DNA of 57,779 bases from Streptomyces mesophilus (GCF_011044995.1 NZ_JAAKZW010000018.1:1-57779); one strand, 5' to 3'; positions 25,682 through 36,153 are shown, counted from the first letter of the stretch. Notes: generated from the sequence alone by a model not told the origin. Numbers and translations: made by a program.

Positions 25682-25861
25682 GTGGCCACCTCCAGGTCGT
25701 AACGGACAGCGAAACCCGGGGGCGAGGTGACAGCGATCCACGCGCGGCCGTTCGAGTGAACGCAGAGGTGACGCGGAGGTCACGCGGAGGCGGCAACCTG
25801 CGGGCCCTCAGCGGCGACCGGAGTACGTCAGCAGTCCCCAGCCCCCACCCGTGAGGTCCTG

Positions 25862-27799
25862 ATGCCGCAGCTCCCCCCGCCCGGCCGGCGCCACCGCCGC
25901 CGTCCCAGACATCTGCTCGCCGCGCTCGTCGCGACCGCCGTGCTCGGCGGAGCCGGGTCCTTCGCCGTCGACCGGTTCGCGAGTGCCGCCGCGGACGAGC
26001 CGTCCGCGCCCGTGAACAGTGCCGCGAAGGCGCTCGCCGCGGCGCGGGTCGCCGAACGGCTCGACCGCGGGCTCGTCGCTGTGCCGGCCTCCGGTGGGGT
26101 GCTGGTCAGCTGGCGGATGCTCGGGGACGATCCGGACGCCGTGTCGTTCCGGCTGTACCGCGGCGGCTCGTTGATCGAGGAGACGGCAAAGACCAACTTC
26201 CTTGATACGGGCGGCAGTTCCGGCGCCACGTATGAGATCCGGGCGGTCGTCGGCGGTGTGGAGCGGCCGGGCGAGAAGGCCGGAGTGTGGAGCGCCGGGC
26301 GCAAGGACATCCCGCTGCGGAAGCCGGCCGGCGGCACCACCCGCGACGGGGTGGCCTACACCTACACGGCCAATGACGCCTCGGCCGCGGATCTCGACGG
26401 CGACGGCCAGTACGAGCTGGTCCTCAAGTGGGCGCCGTCCAACGCCACGGACGTGGCCAACTCCGGTACCTGTACGGGTCCGACGGTCTACGACGCGTAC
26501 GAGCTGAGCGGTGAGCGGCTGTGGCGGATCGACCTGGGGACGAATGTGCGCAGCGGTTCGCACTACGACTCGTTCCAGGTGTACGACTACGACGGCGACG
26601 GCAAGGCGGAGCTGGCCGCCCGGACCTCGGACGGGTCCAAGGACAGCGCGGGCACCGTGATCGGGAGCGCGACCGCGTCCCATCTGGACGGTAACTGCGC
26701 GGTGTTGAGCGGACCGGAGTACCTGTCGGTGTTCGACGGACGGACCGGCCGCGTCATGGACTCCGAGCCCTTCCGACCCGCGCGCGGGTCGGTGGCCGAC
26801 TGGGGTGACACCTGGGGGAACCGCGAGGGGCGGCTGCTGTCCGCCACCGCGTACGTGAGCGGGTCGAGGCCCAGCATGATCTTCAGCCGGGGGATCTACG
26901 AGCGGATCGCGATCGCCGCGTACGACTGGAACGGCTCGCAGATCTCCCGCCGCTGGACCTTCGACACCAACAGCTCAAGCAATTACGGCAAGGGCTACGA
27001 CCGGCAGGGCAACCACAACCTCGCCGTCGCCGATGTGGACGGGGACGGCAAGGACGAGATCCTGTACGGCGCCATGGCCGTCGACGACAACGGCAGCGGG
27101 CTGTGGACCACGAAGCTGGGGCACGGCGACGCCCTGCACGTCGGCGATCTGGACCCGGCACGGCCCGGGCTCGAGTCCTTCAACGTGCACGAGCACACCG
27201 ACTCCGCGTACGGCTTCGAGATGCATGACGCCCGTACGGGGCAGGTCCTGTGGGGCAGTCGCACGGGGACGGACGTGGGGCGCGGGATCTGTGCGGATCT
27301 GACGCGTGCGCACACCGGGGCCGAGTGCTGGTCGAGCGGCGGCGGCCTTTATGCCGCGAACGGGACGAAGATCGGCGACGCGGTGCCGGGCTTCGGCGGC
27401 GCGGCCTCGTACAACTCTGCGCTCTGGTGGGACGGCGATCCGCACCGCGAGCTGCTCGACCACCGCTGGTCGGGGTCGGCGGGGTCGGGCTACGGGCAGA
27501 TTCTCAAGTACGACGGCGACAGCGAGCTCACGCGGATCTGGTCCGACACCGACGCACGCTCCGGCAACTGGACCAAGGGCAACCCGGCGCTCACCGCGGA
27601 CCTGCTCGGCGACTGGCGCGAGGAGATGCTCTGGCGCAACGCCGACTCCACGGCGCTCAGGCTCTACACGACACCCCATCCCACCGAGTACCGGCTGCCG
27701 ACGCTGATGCACGACCCCGTGTACCGGCTCGGGGTGGCGTGGCAGAACACGGGCTACAACCAGCCGCCGCAGGTGAGCTACTACCTCGGCAGCAAGTAG
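25862..27799 (+). CDS. rhamnogalacturonan lyase (PL11 type), secreted
   Basis: A 645-residue polysaccharide lyase. It begins with an Arg-rich signal peptide (about 1-40). A beta-sandwich start (ERLDRGLVAVPASGGVLVSWRML) leads into an eight-bladed propeller rich in DxDGDG calcium loops (DLDGDGQYE, DYDGDGKAE, DVDGDGKDE). These features match PL11 enzymes such as YesW/YesX, which cleave the rhamnose-galacturonate backbone of rhamnogalacturonan I by beta-elimination. It has its own hairpin terminator and precedes a sugar-acid catabolic operon. The ATG is preceded by GAGG. Endo or exo action cannot be told. Confidence 0.92.
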   Translation: MPQLPPPGRRHRRRPRHLLAALVATAVLGGAGSFAVDRFASAAADEPSAPVNSAAKALAAARVAERLDRGLVAVPASGGVLVSWRMLGDDPDAVSFRLYRGGSLIEETAKTNFLDTGGSSGATYEIRAVVGGVERPGEKAGVWSAGRKDIPLRKPAGGTTRDGVAYTYTANDASAADLDGDGQYELVLKWAPSNATDVANSGTCTGPTVYDAYELSGERLWRIDLGTNVRSGSHYDSFQVYDYDGDGKAELAARTSDGSKDSAGTVIGSATASHLDGNCAVLSGPEYLSVFDGRTGRVMDSEPFRPARGSVADWGDTWGNREGRLLSATAYVSGSRPSMIFSRGIYERIAIAAYDWNGSQISRRWTFDTNSSSNYGKGYDRQGNHNLAVADVDGDGKDEILYGAMAVDDNGSGLWTTKLGHGDALHVGDLDPARPGLESFNVHEHTDSAYGFEMHDARTGQVLWGSRTGTDVGRGICADLTRAHTGAECWSSGGGLYAANGTKIGDAVPGFGGAASYNSALWWDGDPHRELLDHRWSGSAGSGYGQILKYDGDSELTRIWSDTDARSGNWTKGNPALTADLLGDWREEMLWRNADSTALRLYTTPHPTEYRLPTLMHDPVYRLGVAWQNTGYNQPPQVSYYLGSK

Positions 27800-27810
27800 G
27801 AGCGCGCACG

Positions 27811-27839
27811 AGGGGCGGGTGGCCCGGCCGCCCGCCCCT
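27811..27839 (+). terminator. hairpin after the rhamnogalacturonan lyase
   Basis: AGGGGCGGG (27811-27819) pairs with CCCGCCCCT (27831-27839) across an 11-base loop, starting 12 bases past the stop. Confidence 0.7.
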
Positions 27840-27884
27840 TCGCGCTGTCCTCAAGTTCCCCGGCAACGGACCTGGTTGTGACCA

Positions 27885-27914
27885 TTGACACCTCCCCGAA
27901 CGCATCGGTTACTG
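27885..27914 (+). promoter_or_regulatory. promoter of the sugar-acid/MmsAB operon
   Basis: -35 TTGACA (27885-27890) and -10 TTACTG (27909-27914) are 18 bases apart, followed directly by the palindromic operator at 27926-27944. Confidence 0.6.
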
Positions 27915-27925
27915 TCACGCCAGCA

Positions 27926-27944
27926 TTTCGAACGTGTGACGAAA
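27926..27944 (+). promoter_or_regulatory. predicted IclR operator TTTCG-N9-CGAAA
   Basis: The inverted repeat TTTCGAACGTGTGACGAAA begins 11 bases after the -10 box. The same half-sites with the same 9-base spacing occur at the promoter of the linked IclR gene (36968-36986), so this is a likely binding site for that regulator. Confidence 0.6.
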
Positions 27945-27972
27945 TCTCGAACAACCGGGAAGGTCAACTGCC

Positions 27973-29133
27973 GTGCGCATCACCGGCATCAGCACCCACG
28001 TAGTCGGCACCCCTTGGCGCAATCTCACCTATGTACAGGTGCACACCGACGAGGGCCTCACCGGCGTCGGCGAGACCCGGATGCTGGGACGCACCGACGC
28101 GCTCGTCGGCTATCTGCGCGAGGCCGCGGCCAACCACATCGTCGGCTCGGACCCGTTCGCGATCGAGGACCTCGTCAAGCGCATGAAGTACGGGGACTAC
28201 GGGCGGGCCGGCGAGATCGTGATGTCCGGTATCGCCGTGATCGAGATGGCCTGCTGGGACATCAAGGGCAAGGCGCTCGGGGTGCCGGTGTGGCAGCTGC
28301 TCGGCGGCAAGGTCACCGACAAGGTCAAGGCGTACGCGAACGGCTGGTACACCACCGAGCGGACCCCGGAGGCGTACCACAAGGCGGCGCAGCAGGTCAT
28401 GGCGCGCGGGTACAAGGCGCTCAAGATCGATCCGTTCGGCACCGGGCACTTCGAGCTCGACCACGAACAGAGCCTGTACGCCGTCTCGTTGATCGAGGCC
28501 GTACGGGACGCGATCGGGCCCGAGGCCGAGCTGATGCTGGAGATGCATGGCCGGTTCTCGCCTTCCACTGCCGTACGGCTCGCCAAGGACCTCGCACCGT
28601 ATCGGCCGGCGTGGCTGGAGGAGCCGGTGCCGCCGGAGAACCTCAAGGCACTGGAGAAGGTGGCCGCGAAGGTCGACATCCCGATGGCCACGGGTGAGCG
28701 GATCCACGACCGCATCGAGTTCCGCGAGCTGTTCGAGAGCCAGGCCGTCGACATCATCCAGCCGGACGTCGGCCATATCGGCGGCATCTGGGAGACCCGG
28801 AAGCTGGCCGCGACCGCCGAGACCCACTACATGCTGATCGCTCCGCACAATGTCGGCGGCCCGGTCCTGACCTCCGCCTCGCTCCAAGTCGGCTTCAGCA
28901 CCCCGAACTTCAAGATCCTGGAGCACTTCAACGACTTCGCCGACGCGGAGATCAAGAAGGTGGTCAAGGGCGCGCCCGAGGTGATCGACGGCTACTTCCA
29001 CCTCAGCGACGCACCCGGTCTCGGCGTCGAGCTCGATGTCGACGCGGCCGCCGAATTCCCCCAGCAGCAGGCCCGGTTCGACCTGTGGGCCGAGGGCTGG
29101 GAGAAGCGCGATCCGGCCGGGGCCGACCGGTGA
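27973..29133 (+). CDS. enolase-superfamily sugar-acid dehydratase (mandelate racemase/DgoD-like)
   Basis: A 386-residue enzyme of the mandelate racemase/muconate-lactonizing group, nearest in feel to D-galactonate dehydratase. Lys148/Lys151 lie in KALKID. Metal ligands are Glu190 (LMLEMHGR, where DgoD has Asp), Glu216 (LEEP) and Glu242 (GER). Acid/base residues His192 and His292 (APHNVGG) match the DgoD arrangement. It would convert an aldonic acid to a 2-keto-3-deoxy acid. It heads an operon under a predicted IclR operator. The substrate (galactonate, rhamnonate or another pectin-derived aldonate) is not fixed by sequence. Confidence 0.85.
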   Translation: MRITGISTHVVGTPWRNLTYVQVHTDEGLTGVGETRMLGRTDALVGYLREAAANHIVGSDPFAIEDLVKRMKYGDYGRAGEIVMSGIAVIEMACWDIKGKALGVPVWQLLGGKVTDKVKAYANGWYTTERTPEAYHKAAQQVMARGYKALKIDPFGTGHFELDHEQSLYAVSLIEAVRDAIGPEAELMLEMHGRFSPSTAVRLAKDLAPYRPAWLEEPVPPENLKALEKVAAKVDIPMATGERIHDRIEFRELFESQAVDIIQPDVGHIGGIWETRKLAATAETHYMLIAPHNVGGPVLTSASLQVGFSTPNFKILEHFNDFADAEIKKVVKGAPEVIDGYFHLSDAPGLGVELDVDAAAEFPQQQARFDLWAEGWEKRDPAGADR

Positions 29134-30143
29134 CGCACGAAGCGGTCGTCCTGGAGGGGCCCGGCACGTGGCGTCTGGAGCGGCAGGCCACGGAGGACCC
29201 CGAGTCCGGTGAGGTGCGCTGCCGGGTGGACGCGGCCGGGATCTGCGGCAGCGACCGCGAGCTGTTCGACGGCAACCGGCCCCCGGGCTATGTCCGTTAC
29301 CCCGTGACACCCGGCCACGAGTGGGCGGGCACCGTCGAGGCCGTGGGCTCTGGAGTCGATCCGGCGCTCGTCGGACGCAAGGTGGTGGCGGAGGGCTTCC
29401 GCAACTGCCAGACGTGCGAGCGGTGCCGGTGCGGTGAGACCAGCCTGTGCACGGCCGCCTACGACGAGACGGGCTTCACCCGGCCCGGGGCGTTCGCCGC
29501 GTACGTGACCGTGCCGGCCCGGCTCCTTCATCTCCTGGACGACGAGGCCGATCTGCGGGCGGCCGCCCTCCTCGAACCCGCGGCGGTCGTGGCCTCCGCG
29601 GTCATGAAGGGGGCGCCCCGCACGGCCGAGCGGATCGCGGTGGTCGGCGGCGGCACGCTCGGGCTGCTCGCCGTACAGCTGCTCGCCGCGTACACCCCGG
29701 GCGAGCTGGCGCTGATCGAGCCCAGGCAGCAACGGGCCCAGCAGGGAAGGCAGTTCGGAGCCACCGGACATCTGCACCCCTCCGAGGCCGAGACACAGGC
29801 CGGCCGTTTCGATCTGGTCGTCGAGACCGCCGGCGCCGCGCGCTCGGCCGCGCTGGCCATCGCCCTGACCCGCCGCGGCGGACGGGTCGCCCTCACCGGC
29901 ATCCCCGCTCCGGGCGCGCAGGGCGTCGACCCCGTCGCGCTGGCCATGCAGCAGACCACGGTGTACGGCGTGTTCGGCGCACCGTCCGCGGCCTGGTCGT
30001 ACGCCGTGCGCGCCTTCGGCTCCGGCGTCCTCGACCCGGCGCCCCTCATCACCCATGAACTGCCGCTGAGCGCCTACGACAAGGCCGTCTCCCTGGTCGG
30101 CAGCGGGGATCCGGGGGTCGGGAAGGTCCTGCTCAGGCCCTAA
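29130..30143 (+). CDS. zinc-dependent medium-chain dehydrogenase
   Basis: A 337-residue MDR-family alcohol/polyol dehydrogenase. Catalytic zinc ligands are Cys39 (GICGSD) and His63-Glu64 (PGHEWAG). Structural zinc cysteines are 93, 96, 99 and 107. The nucleotide-binding loop is VVGGGTLG. The GTG start overlaps the dehydratase stop as GTGA, indicating coupling. In this operon it probably oxidises a sugar or sugar acid with NAD(P), either before the lactonase and dehydratase steps or after them. Confidence 0.85.
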   Translation: MTHEAVVLEGPGTWRLERQATEDPESGEVRCRVDAAGICGSDRELFDGNRPPGYVRYPVTPGHEWAGTVEAVGSGVDPALVGRKVVAEGFRNCQTCERCRCGETSLCTAAYDETGFTRPGAFAAYVTVPARLLHLLDDEADLRAAALLEPAAVVASAVMKGAPRTAERIAVVGGGTLGLLAVQLLAAYTPGELALIEPRQQRAQQGRQFGATGHLHPSEAETQAGRFDLVVETAGAARSAALAIALTRRGGRVALTGIPAPGAQGVDPVALAMQQTTVYGVFGAPSAAWSYAVRAFGSGVLDPAPLITHELPLSAYDKAVSLVGSGDPGVGKVLLRP

Positions 30144-30169
30144 GGCCTGACCTCGGCGGACGCCCGCGC

Positions 30170-30262
30170 CCACGCCGTACGCCCCGCTCTCCAGCCCTCT
30201 CACCACCCCTCTCTCCATCCGCCCTCCACCCCGCTCTCCACCCCTCCTCCGACCTCCGAACG
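30170..30262 (+). other. pyrimidine-rich spacer
   Basis: About 90 bases are almost wholly C and T on the plus strand (runs such as CCCCTCTCTCCATCC). No ORF, hairpin or promoter box is seen. It separates the first two genes from the rest of the operon. Confidence 0.5.
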
Positions 30263-30272
30263 TCGCCCGAGA

Positions 30273-30288
30273 TTTCGAACAACCGAAA
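30273..30288 (+). promoter_or_regulatory. TTTCG-N6-CGAAA palindrome before the unassigned operon gene
   Basis: TTTCGAACAACCGAAA lies nine bases before the GTG at 30297. It shares the TTTCG/CGAAA half-sites of the predicted IclR sites but with a 6-base spacer. It also overlaps the purine-rich ribosome binding site. Confidence 0.45.
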
Positions 30289-30296
30289 GGATCGCC

Positions 30297-31247
30297 GTGC
30301 CCCACTCCCCCGGAGAACCGGCCCTGAGCCGCCTCGGCTTCGGCGCCGCCGAGCTGCGCGAGGCCGACAGCTCGCCGTATGCCTTTCCCGACGGCGGGCG
30401 CTGGCGCACCGAGATACCCAGCGTCGAAGGGCCCGAGGCGCTCGCCGTCGTGCTCAAGGAGAGCGAACAGCTCGACGTGCCCATCCACCGCGTCAGCCAG
30501 GGCAGCGGCATCTGGATGCTGACCGACGGCGAGATCGCCGAGATGGTCGCGGCCTGCGCCGAACGCGATATCGAACTCTGCCTGTTCACCGGCCCCCGCG
30601 GCACCTGGGACGCCGGCGCGGCGACCCGCACCCCCTCCGGCGGCGCGGGCCTGCGGGCACGGGGTCACGATCAGCTGGCCGGCTGCGTCGAAGACGCCGT
30701 GCGCGCCGCCGAGTTGGGCGTGAAGTGCCTGCTCGTCGCCGACGAGGGCGTCCTTTGGCTGCTGCACCGGATGCGCGCGCAGGGCGTGCTGCCCACCGAC
30801 ACCACGTTCAAGGTCTCCGCGCTCGTCGGCCCGGTCAACCCGGCCTCGTACAGCGTCTGGGAGCGCCTGGGCGCCGACTCCCTCAATGTGCCCTCGGACC
30901 TCAGCCTCCAGCAGCTCACCGAGATACGGCGGGTCAGCAGCGCCCCCGTCGACCTCTATGTCGAGGCGCCCGACGACCTCGGCGGCTATGTGCGGATGTA
31001 CGACGTCCCCGAGCTGATCCGCAGGGCCGCGCCGGTCTATCTCAAGTTCGGTCTCAGCAAGGCGCCCGGCATCTATCCGTACGGCGCCCATATGCGCGAC
31101 ACCGCGCTGGCCACCGCACGCGAACGGGTCCGCCGCGGCCGGCTCGTCCTCGATCTGCTCGCCCGCCTCGGAGCCGACTCCGGGATGTCCCCGCTCGGTT
31201 CGCGGCTGCCCGGTGAGCTGAAGCGCTTCCCCCTGCCGCAGGACTGA
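30297..31247 (+). CDS. conserved protein of unknown function in sugar operon (TIM-barrel-like)
   Basis: 316 residues, soluble, no signal peptide. Repeated alternation of hydrophobic strands and amphipathic helices suggests a TIM barrel ([70 protein letters not shown]). It loosely resembles U32-type barrel proteins, but the U32 Cys signature is absent. Position between the sugar-acid enzymes and a monosaccharide ABC transporter suggests an aldolase, isomerase or hydrolase acting on the imported sugar; this is inference only. I do not recognise the family with certainty. Confidence 0.7.
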   Translation: MPHSPGEPALSRLGFGAAELREADSSPYAFPDGGRWRTEIPSVEGPEALAVVLKESEQLDVPIHRVSQGSGIWMLTDGEIAEMVAACAERDIELCLFTGPRGTWDAGAATRTPSGGAGLRARGHDQLAGCVEDAVRAAELGVKCLLVADEGVLWLLHRMRAQGVLPTDTTFKVSALVGPVNPASYSVWERLGADSLNVPSDLSLQQLTEIRRVSSAPVDLYVEAPDDLGGYVRMYDVPELIRRAAPVYLKFGLSKAPGIYPYGAHMRDTALATARERVRRGRLVLDLLARLGADSGMSPLGSRLPGELKRFPLPQD

Positions 31248-31309
31248 CCCGCGCTTCACCGTTCGTATCCCCCCACCCGCACCCGTACGCCCGAGAGGAC
31301 CCATCGACC

Positions 31310-32422
31310 ATGCGCAAGCACCGCAGCACCCGCATCCTCACCTCCCTCGCCGCGCTCACCGCCCTCACCGCCCTGTCCGCCTGCGGCCAGGACAGCGAGG
31401 GCGGCTCCAAGGAGCAGAAGTCCGGTGACGCCAAGGGCGGCACCGTCGGGATCGCCATGCCCACCAAGTCCTCCGAGCGGTGGATAGCCGACGGCAAGAA
31501 CATGGAGAAGGAGCTCGAGGCCAAGGGCTACAAGACCGATCTGCAGTACGGCGACGACAAGGTCGAGAACCAGGTCGCGCAGATCGAGAACATGATCGCC
31601 AAGGGCCACAAGGCCCTGGTGATCGCGGCCATCGACGGGTCCTCGCTTACCGATGTGCTCGGCCGCGCAAAGGAGGCCGGGATCCCGGTGATCTCCTACG
31701 ACCGCCTGATCCGCGGCACGGAGGCCGTCGACTACTACGCCACCTTCGACAACCACAAGGTCGGCGAGCTGCAGGCCCAGTACATCGTCGACGCCCTGAA
31801 GCTGGACGAGAAGAAGAGCGAGAAGTTCAACGTCGAGCTGTTCGCGGGCTCGCCCGACGACAACAACACCAAGTTCTTCTTCGACGGCGCGATGGAGACC
31901 CTCAAGCCCTATATGGACAAGGGTCAGTTGGTGGTCAAGTCCGGGCAGAAGGGCCTCAACCAGGTCACCACGCTGCGCTGGGACGGCGGCACCGCGCAGA
32001 AGCGGATGGACGACCTGCTCTCCAAGAACTACGGCTCCGACGACGTCGACGCGGTCCTCTCCCCGTACGACGGCATCTCGATCGGCATCCTGTCCGCGCT
32101 GAAGGGCGCCGGCTACGGCAGCGGCGGCAAGGCGCTGCCGGTGGTGACCGGGCAGGACGCCGAGCTGGCCTCGATCAAGTCGATCATCGCCGGTGAGCAG
32201 ACGCAGACCGTCTACAAGGACACCCGCAAGCTCGCCAAGCAGGCCGCGCAGATGGCGGACGCGATGCTGACAGGCGGCAAGCCGGAGGTCAACGACACCA
32301 AGTCGTACGACAACGGTTCCAAGACCGTCCCGTCGTACCTCCTCGACCCGGTCAGCATCGACAAGACGAACTACCAGACGCTGGTCGACGAGGGCTACTA
32401 CACCGAGGGTCAGCTGAAGTGA
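31310..32422 (+). CDS. chvE: monosaccharide ABC transporter substrate-binding lipoprotein (ChvE-like)
   Basis: A 370-residue lipoprotein (lipobox LSAC near residue 25) of the periplasmic-binding-protein I fold. ChvE-type segments include [53 protein letters not shown] and [15 protein letters not shown]. It would bind a monosaccharide (arabinose, galactose, xylose or similar) for the MmsA/MmsB importer encoded next. Its TGA overlaps the GTG of the ATPase gene. The symbol reflects family likeness only. Confidence 0.88.
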   Translation: MRKHRSTRILTSLAALTALTALSACGQDSEGGSKEQKSGDAKGGTVGIAMPTKSSERWIADGKNMEKELEAKGYKTDLQYGDDKVENQVAQIENMIAKGHKALVIAAIDGSSLTDVLGRAKEAGIPVISYDRLIRGTEAVDYYATFDNHKVGELQAQYIVDALKLDEKKSEKFNVELFAGSPDDNNTKFFFDGAMETLKPYMDKGQLVVKSGQKGLNQVTTLRWDGGTAQKRMDDLLSKNYGSDDVDAVLSPYDGISIGILSALKGAGYGSGGKALPVVTGQDAELASIKSIIAGEQTQTVYKDTRKLAKQAAQMADAMLTGGKPEVNDTKSYDNGSKTVPSYLLDPVSIDKTNYQTLVDEGYYTEGQLK

Positions 32423-33990
32423 GCACGGCCACCACCGACAAGCACGACGTGCAGGCCCCCGTCCTCGAGATGCGGGCCATCACCAAGACCTTCCCCGGCG
32501 TCAAGGCGCTGTCCGGGGTCGACCTGAGCGTCGCCCCCGGCGAGATCCACGCGGTCTGCGGCGAGAACGGCGCCGGCAAGTCGACACTGATGAAGGTGCT
32601 CAGCGGCGTTCATCCGCACGGGAGTTACGAGGGAGAGATCCTCTTCGAGGGGCAGAGCTGCGCGTTCAAGGACATCGGGGCCAGCGAGCAGCGCGGCATC
32701 GTGATCATCCACCAGGAGCTCGCGCTCGTCCCGTATCTCTCGATCGCGGAGAACATCTTCCTCGGCAACGAACACGCGAGCCGCGGCATCATCTCCTGGA
32801 GCGAGACGCTGCGGCACGCCGCGGCGCTGCTCAAGCGGGTGGGCCTCGGGGCCGAGAAGCCGCAGACCCGGATCGCCGATCTCGGCGTCGGCAAACAGCA
32901 GTTGGTGGAGATCGCGAAGGCGCTCTCCAAGCAGGTCAAGCTGCTGATCCTGGACGAGCCGACCGCGGCCCTGAACGACGAGGACAGCCGGGCGCTGCTC
33001 GATCTGATCCTGGAGTTCAAGGCGCAGGGGATCGCCTGCATCCTCATCTCGCACAAGCTGAACGAGGTGCGCAGGGTCGCCGACCGGGTCACGATCCTGC
33101 GCGACGGCCGCACCATCGAGACGCTCGACGCCGTCGAGGCGAGCGAGGACCGGATCATCCGGGGCATGGTCGGCCGCGATCTCGACCGCCGTTTCCCCGA
33201 GCGCACCGCGTACGAGGGCCCGCACTCGGTGGCGCTCGCCGTCGAGAACTGGACGGTGCGCCACCCGATCGACCACGAGCGCAAGGTGGTCGACTCGGCC
33301 TCGCTCGAGGTGCGGCGCGGGGAGATCGTGGGGATCGCCGGTCTGATGGGCGCGGGCCGCACCGAGCTCGCGATGAGCGTGTTCGGGCGCTCCTACGGGG
33401 TGTACGACGGAGGCCGGGTCCTGGTCGACGGCCAGGAGGTCTCCACGCGTACGGTCCCCGACGCCATCAAGCAGGGACTCGCGTACGTCACCGAGGACCG
33501 CAAGACCTACGGTCTGAACCTGATCGACGACATCAACCGCAACATCTCGCTGGCCTCGCTGCCGAAACTGGCCCGGCGCGGTGTGGTCGACGAGCACGCG
33601 GAACGCAGGGTCGCCGAATCCTTCCGCACCTCGCTGAAGATCAAGGCGCCCACGGTGTACGAGACGGTGGGCCGGCTCAGCGGCGGAAACCAGCAGAAGG
33701 TCGTGCTCGGCAAGTGGATCCACGCCGACCCCGAGGTGCTGATCCTCGACGAGCCGACCCGCGGCATCGACGTGGGCGCCAAGTACGAGATCTACACGGT
33801 CATCGACCAGCTCGCGGCGCGCGGCAAGGCGGTCCTGTTCATCTCCTCCGAGCTGCCCGAACTGCTCGGCATGTGCGACCGCGTCTACACCATGGCCGCA
33901 GGACGCGTCACCGGTGAGGTGGCGCGGGCCGAGGCCACCCAGGAAGTCCTCATGCGCCAGATGACCCAGCACGCAAGGAACGAGTCATGA
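32419..33990 (+). CDS. mmsA: multiple-monosaccharide ABC transporter ATP-binding protein
   Basis: A 523-residue protein with two ABC domains in tandem (about 15-255 and 265-510). The first has Walker [10 protein letters not shown], a degenerate signature ([12 protein letters not shown]) and Walker [10 protein letters not shown]. The second has a degenerate Walker A (GLMGAGRTE), signature LSGGNQQKV and Walker [12 protein letters not shown]. This layout is that of MmsA/GguA/AraG sugar importers. It is coupled by 4-base overlaps to the genes on both sides. Confidence 0.92.
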   Translation: MSTATTDKHDVQAPVLEMRAITKTFPGVKALSGVDLSVAPGEIHAVCGENGAGKSTLMKVLSGVHPHGSYEGEILFEGQSCAFKDIGASEQRGIVIIHQELALVPYLSIAENIFLGNEHASRGIISWSETLRHAAALLKRVGLGAEKPQTRIADLGVGKQQLVEIAKALSKQVKLLILDEPTAALNDEDSRALLDLILEFKAQGIACILISHKLNEVRRVADRVTILRDGRTIETLDAVEASEDRIIRGMVGRDLDRRFPERTAYEGPHSVALAVENWTVRHPIDHERKVVDSASLEVRRGEIVGIAGLMGAGRTELAMSVFGRSYGVYDGGRVLVDGQEVSTRTVPDAIKQGLAYVTEDRKTYGLNLIDDINRNISLASLPKLARRGVVDEHAERRVAESFRTSLKIKAPTVYETVGRLSGGNQQKVVLGKWIHADPEVLILDEPTRGIDVGAKYEIYTVIDQLAARGKAVLFISSELPELLGMCDRVYTMAAGRVTGEVARAEATQEVLMRQMTQHARNES

Positions 33991-35225
33991 GCCCCGTCAC
34001 CACCGACCAACCCCCCACACCGAGCGCCCCGTCGAAGGACCGCTCCGGCGCACAGCTGACCGGTGCGCTGATGGCGGCGATGCGCGGCAACATGCGTCAG
34101 TACGGGATGCTGATCGCGCTCGGCCTGATCGTCGTCCTGTTCCAGATATGGACCGACGGCACGCTGCTCATGCCGCGCAACGTGTCCAACATCGTCCAGC
34201 AGAACAGCTACATCCTGATCCTCGCGATCGGCATGATGATCGTCATCATCGCCGGCCACATCGACCTCTCGGTGGGTTCGCTCGCCGCGTTCGTCGGGGC
34301 GATCGCCGCGGTCCTCATGGTCGAGCAGGGCTGGTCCTGGCCGCTCGCGCTGGCCGCCTCGCTCGTGATCGGGGCGATCGCCGGTGCGTGGCAGGGCTTT
34401 TGGATCGCATACGTCGGGATCCCCTCGTTCATCGTCACACTCGCCGGAATGCTGTTGTTCCGCGGTGCCACGCAGATCGTTCTGGAAGGGCAGTCGATCT
34501 CCCCCTTCCCCAAGGGTTTCCAGAACATCAGCCAGGGCTTCCTGCCCGAGGTGGGGCCGGACACGAACTACCACAACCTGACGCTGTTCATCGGCGCCGC
34601 GGTCGCCGTGGTGGTGCTCTGGCAGCAGTGGCGTGACCGGCGCCGCCAGCTCGCGTACGAGCTGGAAGTCCTGCCGCTGAAGCTGTGGGTCGCCAAGTGC
34701 GCGGCGATCGCGGCCGCGGTGATGGTGTTCACGATGCTGCTCGCCAGCTACCGGGGCGTCCCGATCGTGCTGCTCATCATGTCCGGGCTGCTCATCGCGC
34801 TCGGCTTCGTGATGCGCAACGCGGTGGTCGGGCGGCATGTGTACGCGCTCGGCGGCAACAAAGCGGCCGCCAAGCTGTCCGGCGTCAAGGACAAGCGCGT
34901 GACCTTCCTGGTCTTCGTGAACATGGGTGTGCTCGCCGCCCTGGCCGGCTGTGTGTACGCGGCCCGGCTCAACGCGGGCACCCCGCAGGCCGGTATCAAC
35001 TTCGAACTCGAGGCGATCGCGGCCGCGTTCATCGGCGGTGCGTCGATGTCCGGCGGTGTGGGCACGGTGCTCGGCGCGATCATCGGCGGTCTGGTGCTCG
35101 GTGTGCTCAACAACGGCATGTCGCTCGTGGGCATCGGCACCGACTACCAGCAGGTGATCAAGGGGCTCGTACTGCTCGCGGCGGTCGGGTTCGACGTGTG
35201 GAACAAGCGGCGGGCGGGTGCCTGA
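33987..35225 (+). CDS. mmsB: multiple-monosaccharide ABC transporter permease
   Basis: A 412-residue inner-membrane permease with about ten helices. It carries BPD_transp_2 landmarks such as [16 protein letters not shown] and [36 protein letters not shown]. It matches MmsB/GguB. It starts in the stop of mmsA (ATGA) and ends the plus-strand operon just before a strong terminator. Confidence 0.92.
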   Translation: MSPVTTDQPPTPSAPSKDRSGAQLTGALMAAMRGNMRQYGMLIALGLIVVLFQIWTDGTLLMPRNVSNIVQQNSYILILAIGMMIVIIAGHIDLSVGSLAAFVGAIAAVLMVEQGWSWPLALAASLVIGAIAGAWQGFWIAYVGIPSFIVTLAGMLLFRGATQIVLEGQSISPFPKGFQNISQGFLPEVGPDTNYHNLTLFIGAAVAVVVLWQQWRDRRRQLAYELEVLPLKLWVAKCAAIAAAVMVFTMLLASYRGVPIVLLIMSGLLIALGFVMRNAVVGRHVYALGGNKAAAKLSGVKDKRVTFLVFVNMGVLAALAGCVYAARLNAGTPQAGINFELEAIAAAFIGGASMSGGVGTVLGAIIGGLVLGVLNNGMSLVGIGTDYQQVIKGLVLLAAVGFDVWNKRRAGA

Positions 35226-35242
35226 CGGCCTTGCTCGCTGAG

Positions 35243-35272
35243 GCGCCCCGGGACCAAATGGTCCCGGGGCGC
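35243..35272. terminator. strong hairpin between convergent operons
   Basis: GCGCCCCGGGACC and GGTCCCGGGGCGC form a 13-bp stem with an AAAT loop, followed by TTT on the plus strand. It ends the mmsB operon and probably the opposing lactonase gene. Confidence 0.85.
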
Positions 35273-35289
35273 TTTCAGTTGGGTCGAGC

Positions 35290-36153
35290 TCAGCCCTTGA
35301 AGGCCGCCTGGGGCAGACCGAGGCCCGCGTCCCGTACGACGAAAAGTGAACCCGCGAGCGGGTGCGGGTCGCCCACCGCCGCCGTCGTGATGTACAGGTC
35401 CGTGAGCGCGGCGCCGCCGAACGCGCAGGCCGTGGGCCGCCCGACGGGCACCTCGACCACGCGGTCCAGGGCCCCGTCCGGCGCATAGCGGCGGACCGCG
35501 CCGCCGTCCCACAGCGCCACCCAGACGTACCCCTCGGCGTCCACGCAGAGTCCGTCGGGGAAGCCCTGGCCTTTGTCGATACGGACGAAGGGGCGGCGGT
35601 CCGTGGCCCGGACGCCGTCCATCGTGAAGACGTCGACACGGCCCGTCGGGGAGTCGGCGTAGTACATCAGCGAGCCGTCCGGGCTCCACCCCGTGCCGTT
35701 GCTCACGGCCACGTCGTCGAGCACCGTCGTCGCGCTGCCGTCGGCGGCGATACGGGTGAGGGCGCCGCCGCCGGGCTTCTCGTCGTAGCGCATCGTGCCG
35801 TACCAGAGCGCACCGTCCGGCGCGACGGCCGCGTCGTTGCCGCGCCGGCCGGGCAGGGGGTCGCGGTGCAGCCAGCGGAAGGTGCCGTCGGGGTCGTAAA
35901 GCCCCACGCCGTCACGGAGGTTGACCACCGTGCCGCCACCGGCGCGCGGCTTCGCGGCGCCCACGTGCTGCTCGGTGAGCTGCACGGTGCGGCGCCCCGA
36001 GACCGGGTCGAAGCCATGGATACGGGAGCCGAGGATGTCGACCCACAGAAGCCGCTGCCCGGCCGGGTCCCAGGTCGGGCCCTCCCCCAGCTCGGCCCTC
36101 GCACGCAGGGCGACCTCGATGCGTGCCGAGCCGGTCGCCGTCGCCCTGGTCAC
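35290..36153 (-). CDS. SMP-30/gluconolactonase-family lactonase
   Basis: A 287-residue six-bladed propeller hydrolase. The metal ligand Glu24 lies in LGEGPTW. RRGNDAAVAPDGALWYGTM and NGTGWSPDGSLMYYADS supply the Asn and Asp ligands. Such enzymes open aldono-lactones. The GTG start overlaps the IclR stop as GTGA, so regulator and lactonase are co-translated. In the linked pathway it would hydrolyse a sugar lactone made by a dehydrogenase, feeding the dehydratase at 27973. Confidence 0.88.
   Translation of the reverse strand: MTRATATGSARIEVALRARAELGEGPTWDPAGQRLLWVDILGSRIHGFDPVSGRRTVQLTEQHVGAAKPRAGGGTVVNLRDGVGLYDPDGTFRWLHRDPLPGRRGNDAAVAPDGALWYGTMRYDEKPGGGALTRIAADGSATTVLDDVAVSNGTGWSPDGSLMYYADSPTGRVDVFTMDGVRATDRRPFVRIDKGQGFPDGLCVDAEGYVWVALWDGGAVRRYAPDGALDRVVEVPVGRPTACAFGGAALTDLYITTAAVGDPHPLAGSLFVVRDAGLGLPQAAFKG

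Noticed and set aside
27973..29133. Firm naming of the dehydratase as D-galactonate dehydratase
   Set aside because: Active-site spacing fits, but the first metal ligand is Glu rather than Asp, and several aldonate dehydratases share this layout.
31222..31235. GAAGCGCTTC as another LacI operator
   Set aside because: It is a shorter match lacking the outer CG pairs and lies in the 3' coding end of a gene.
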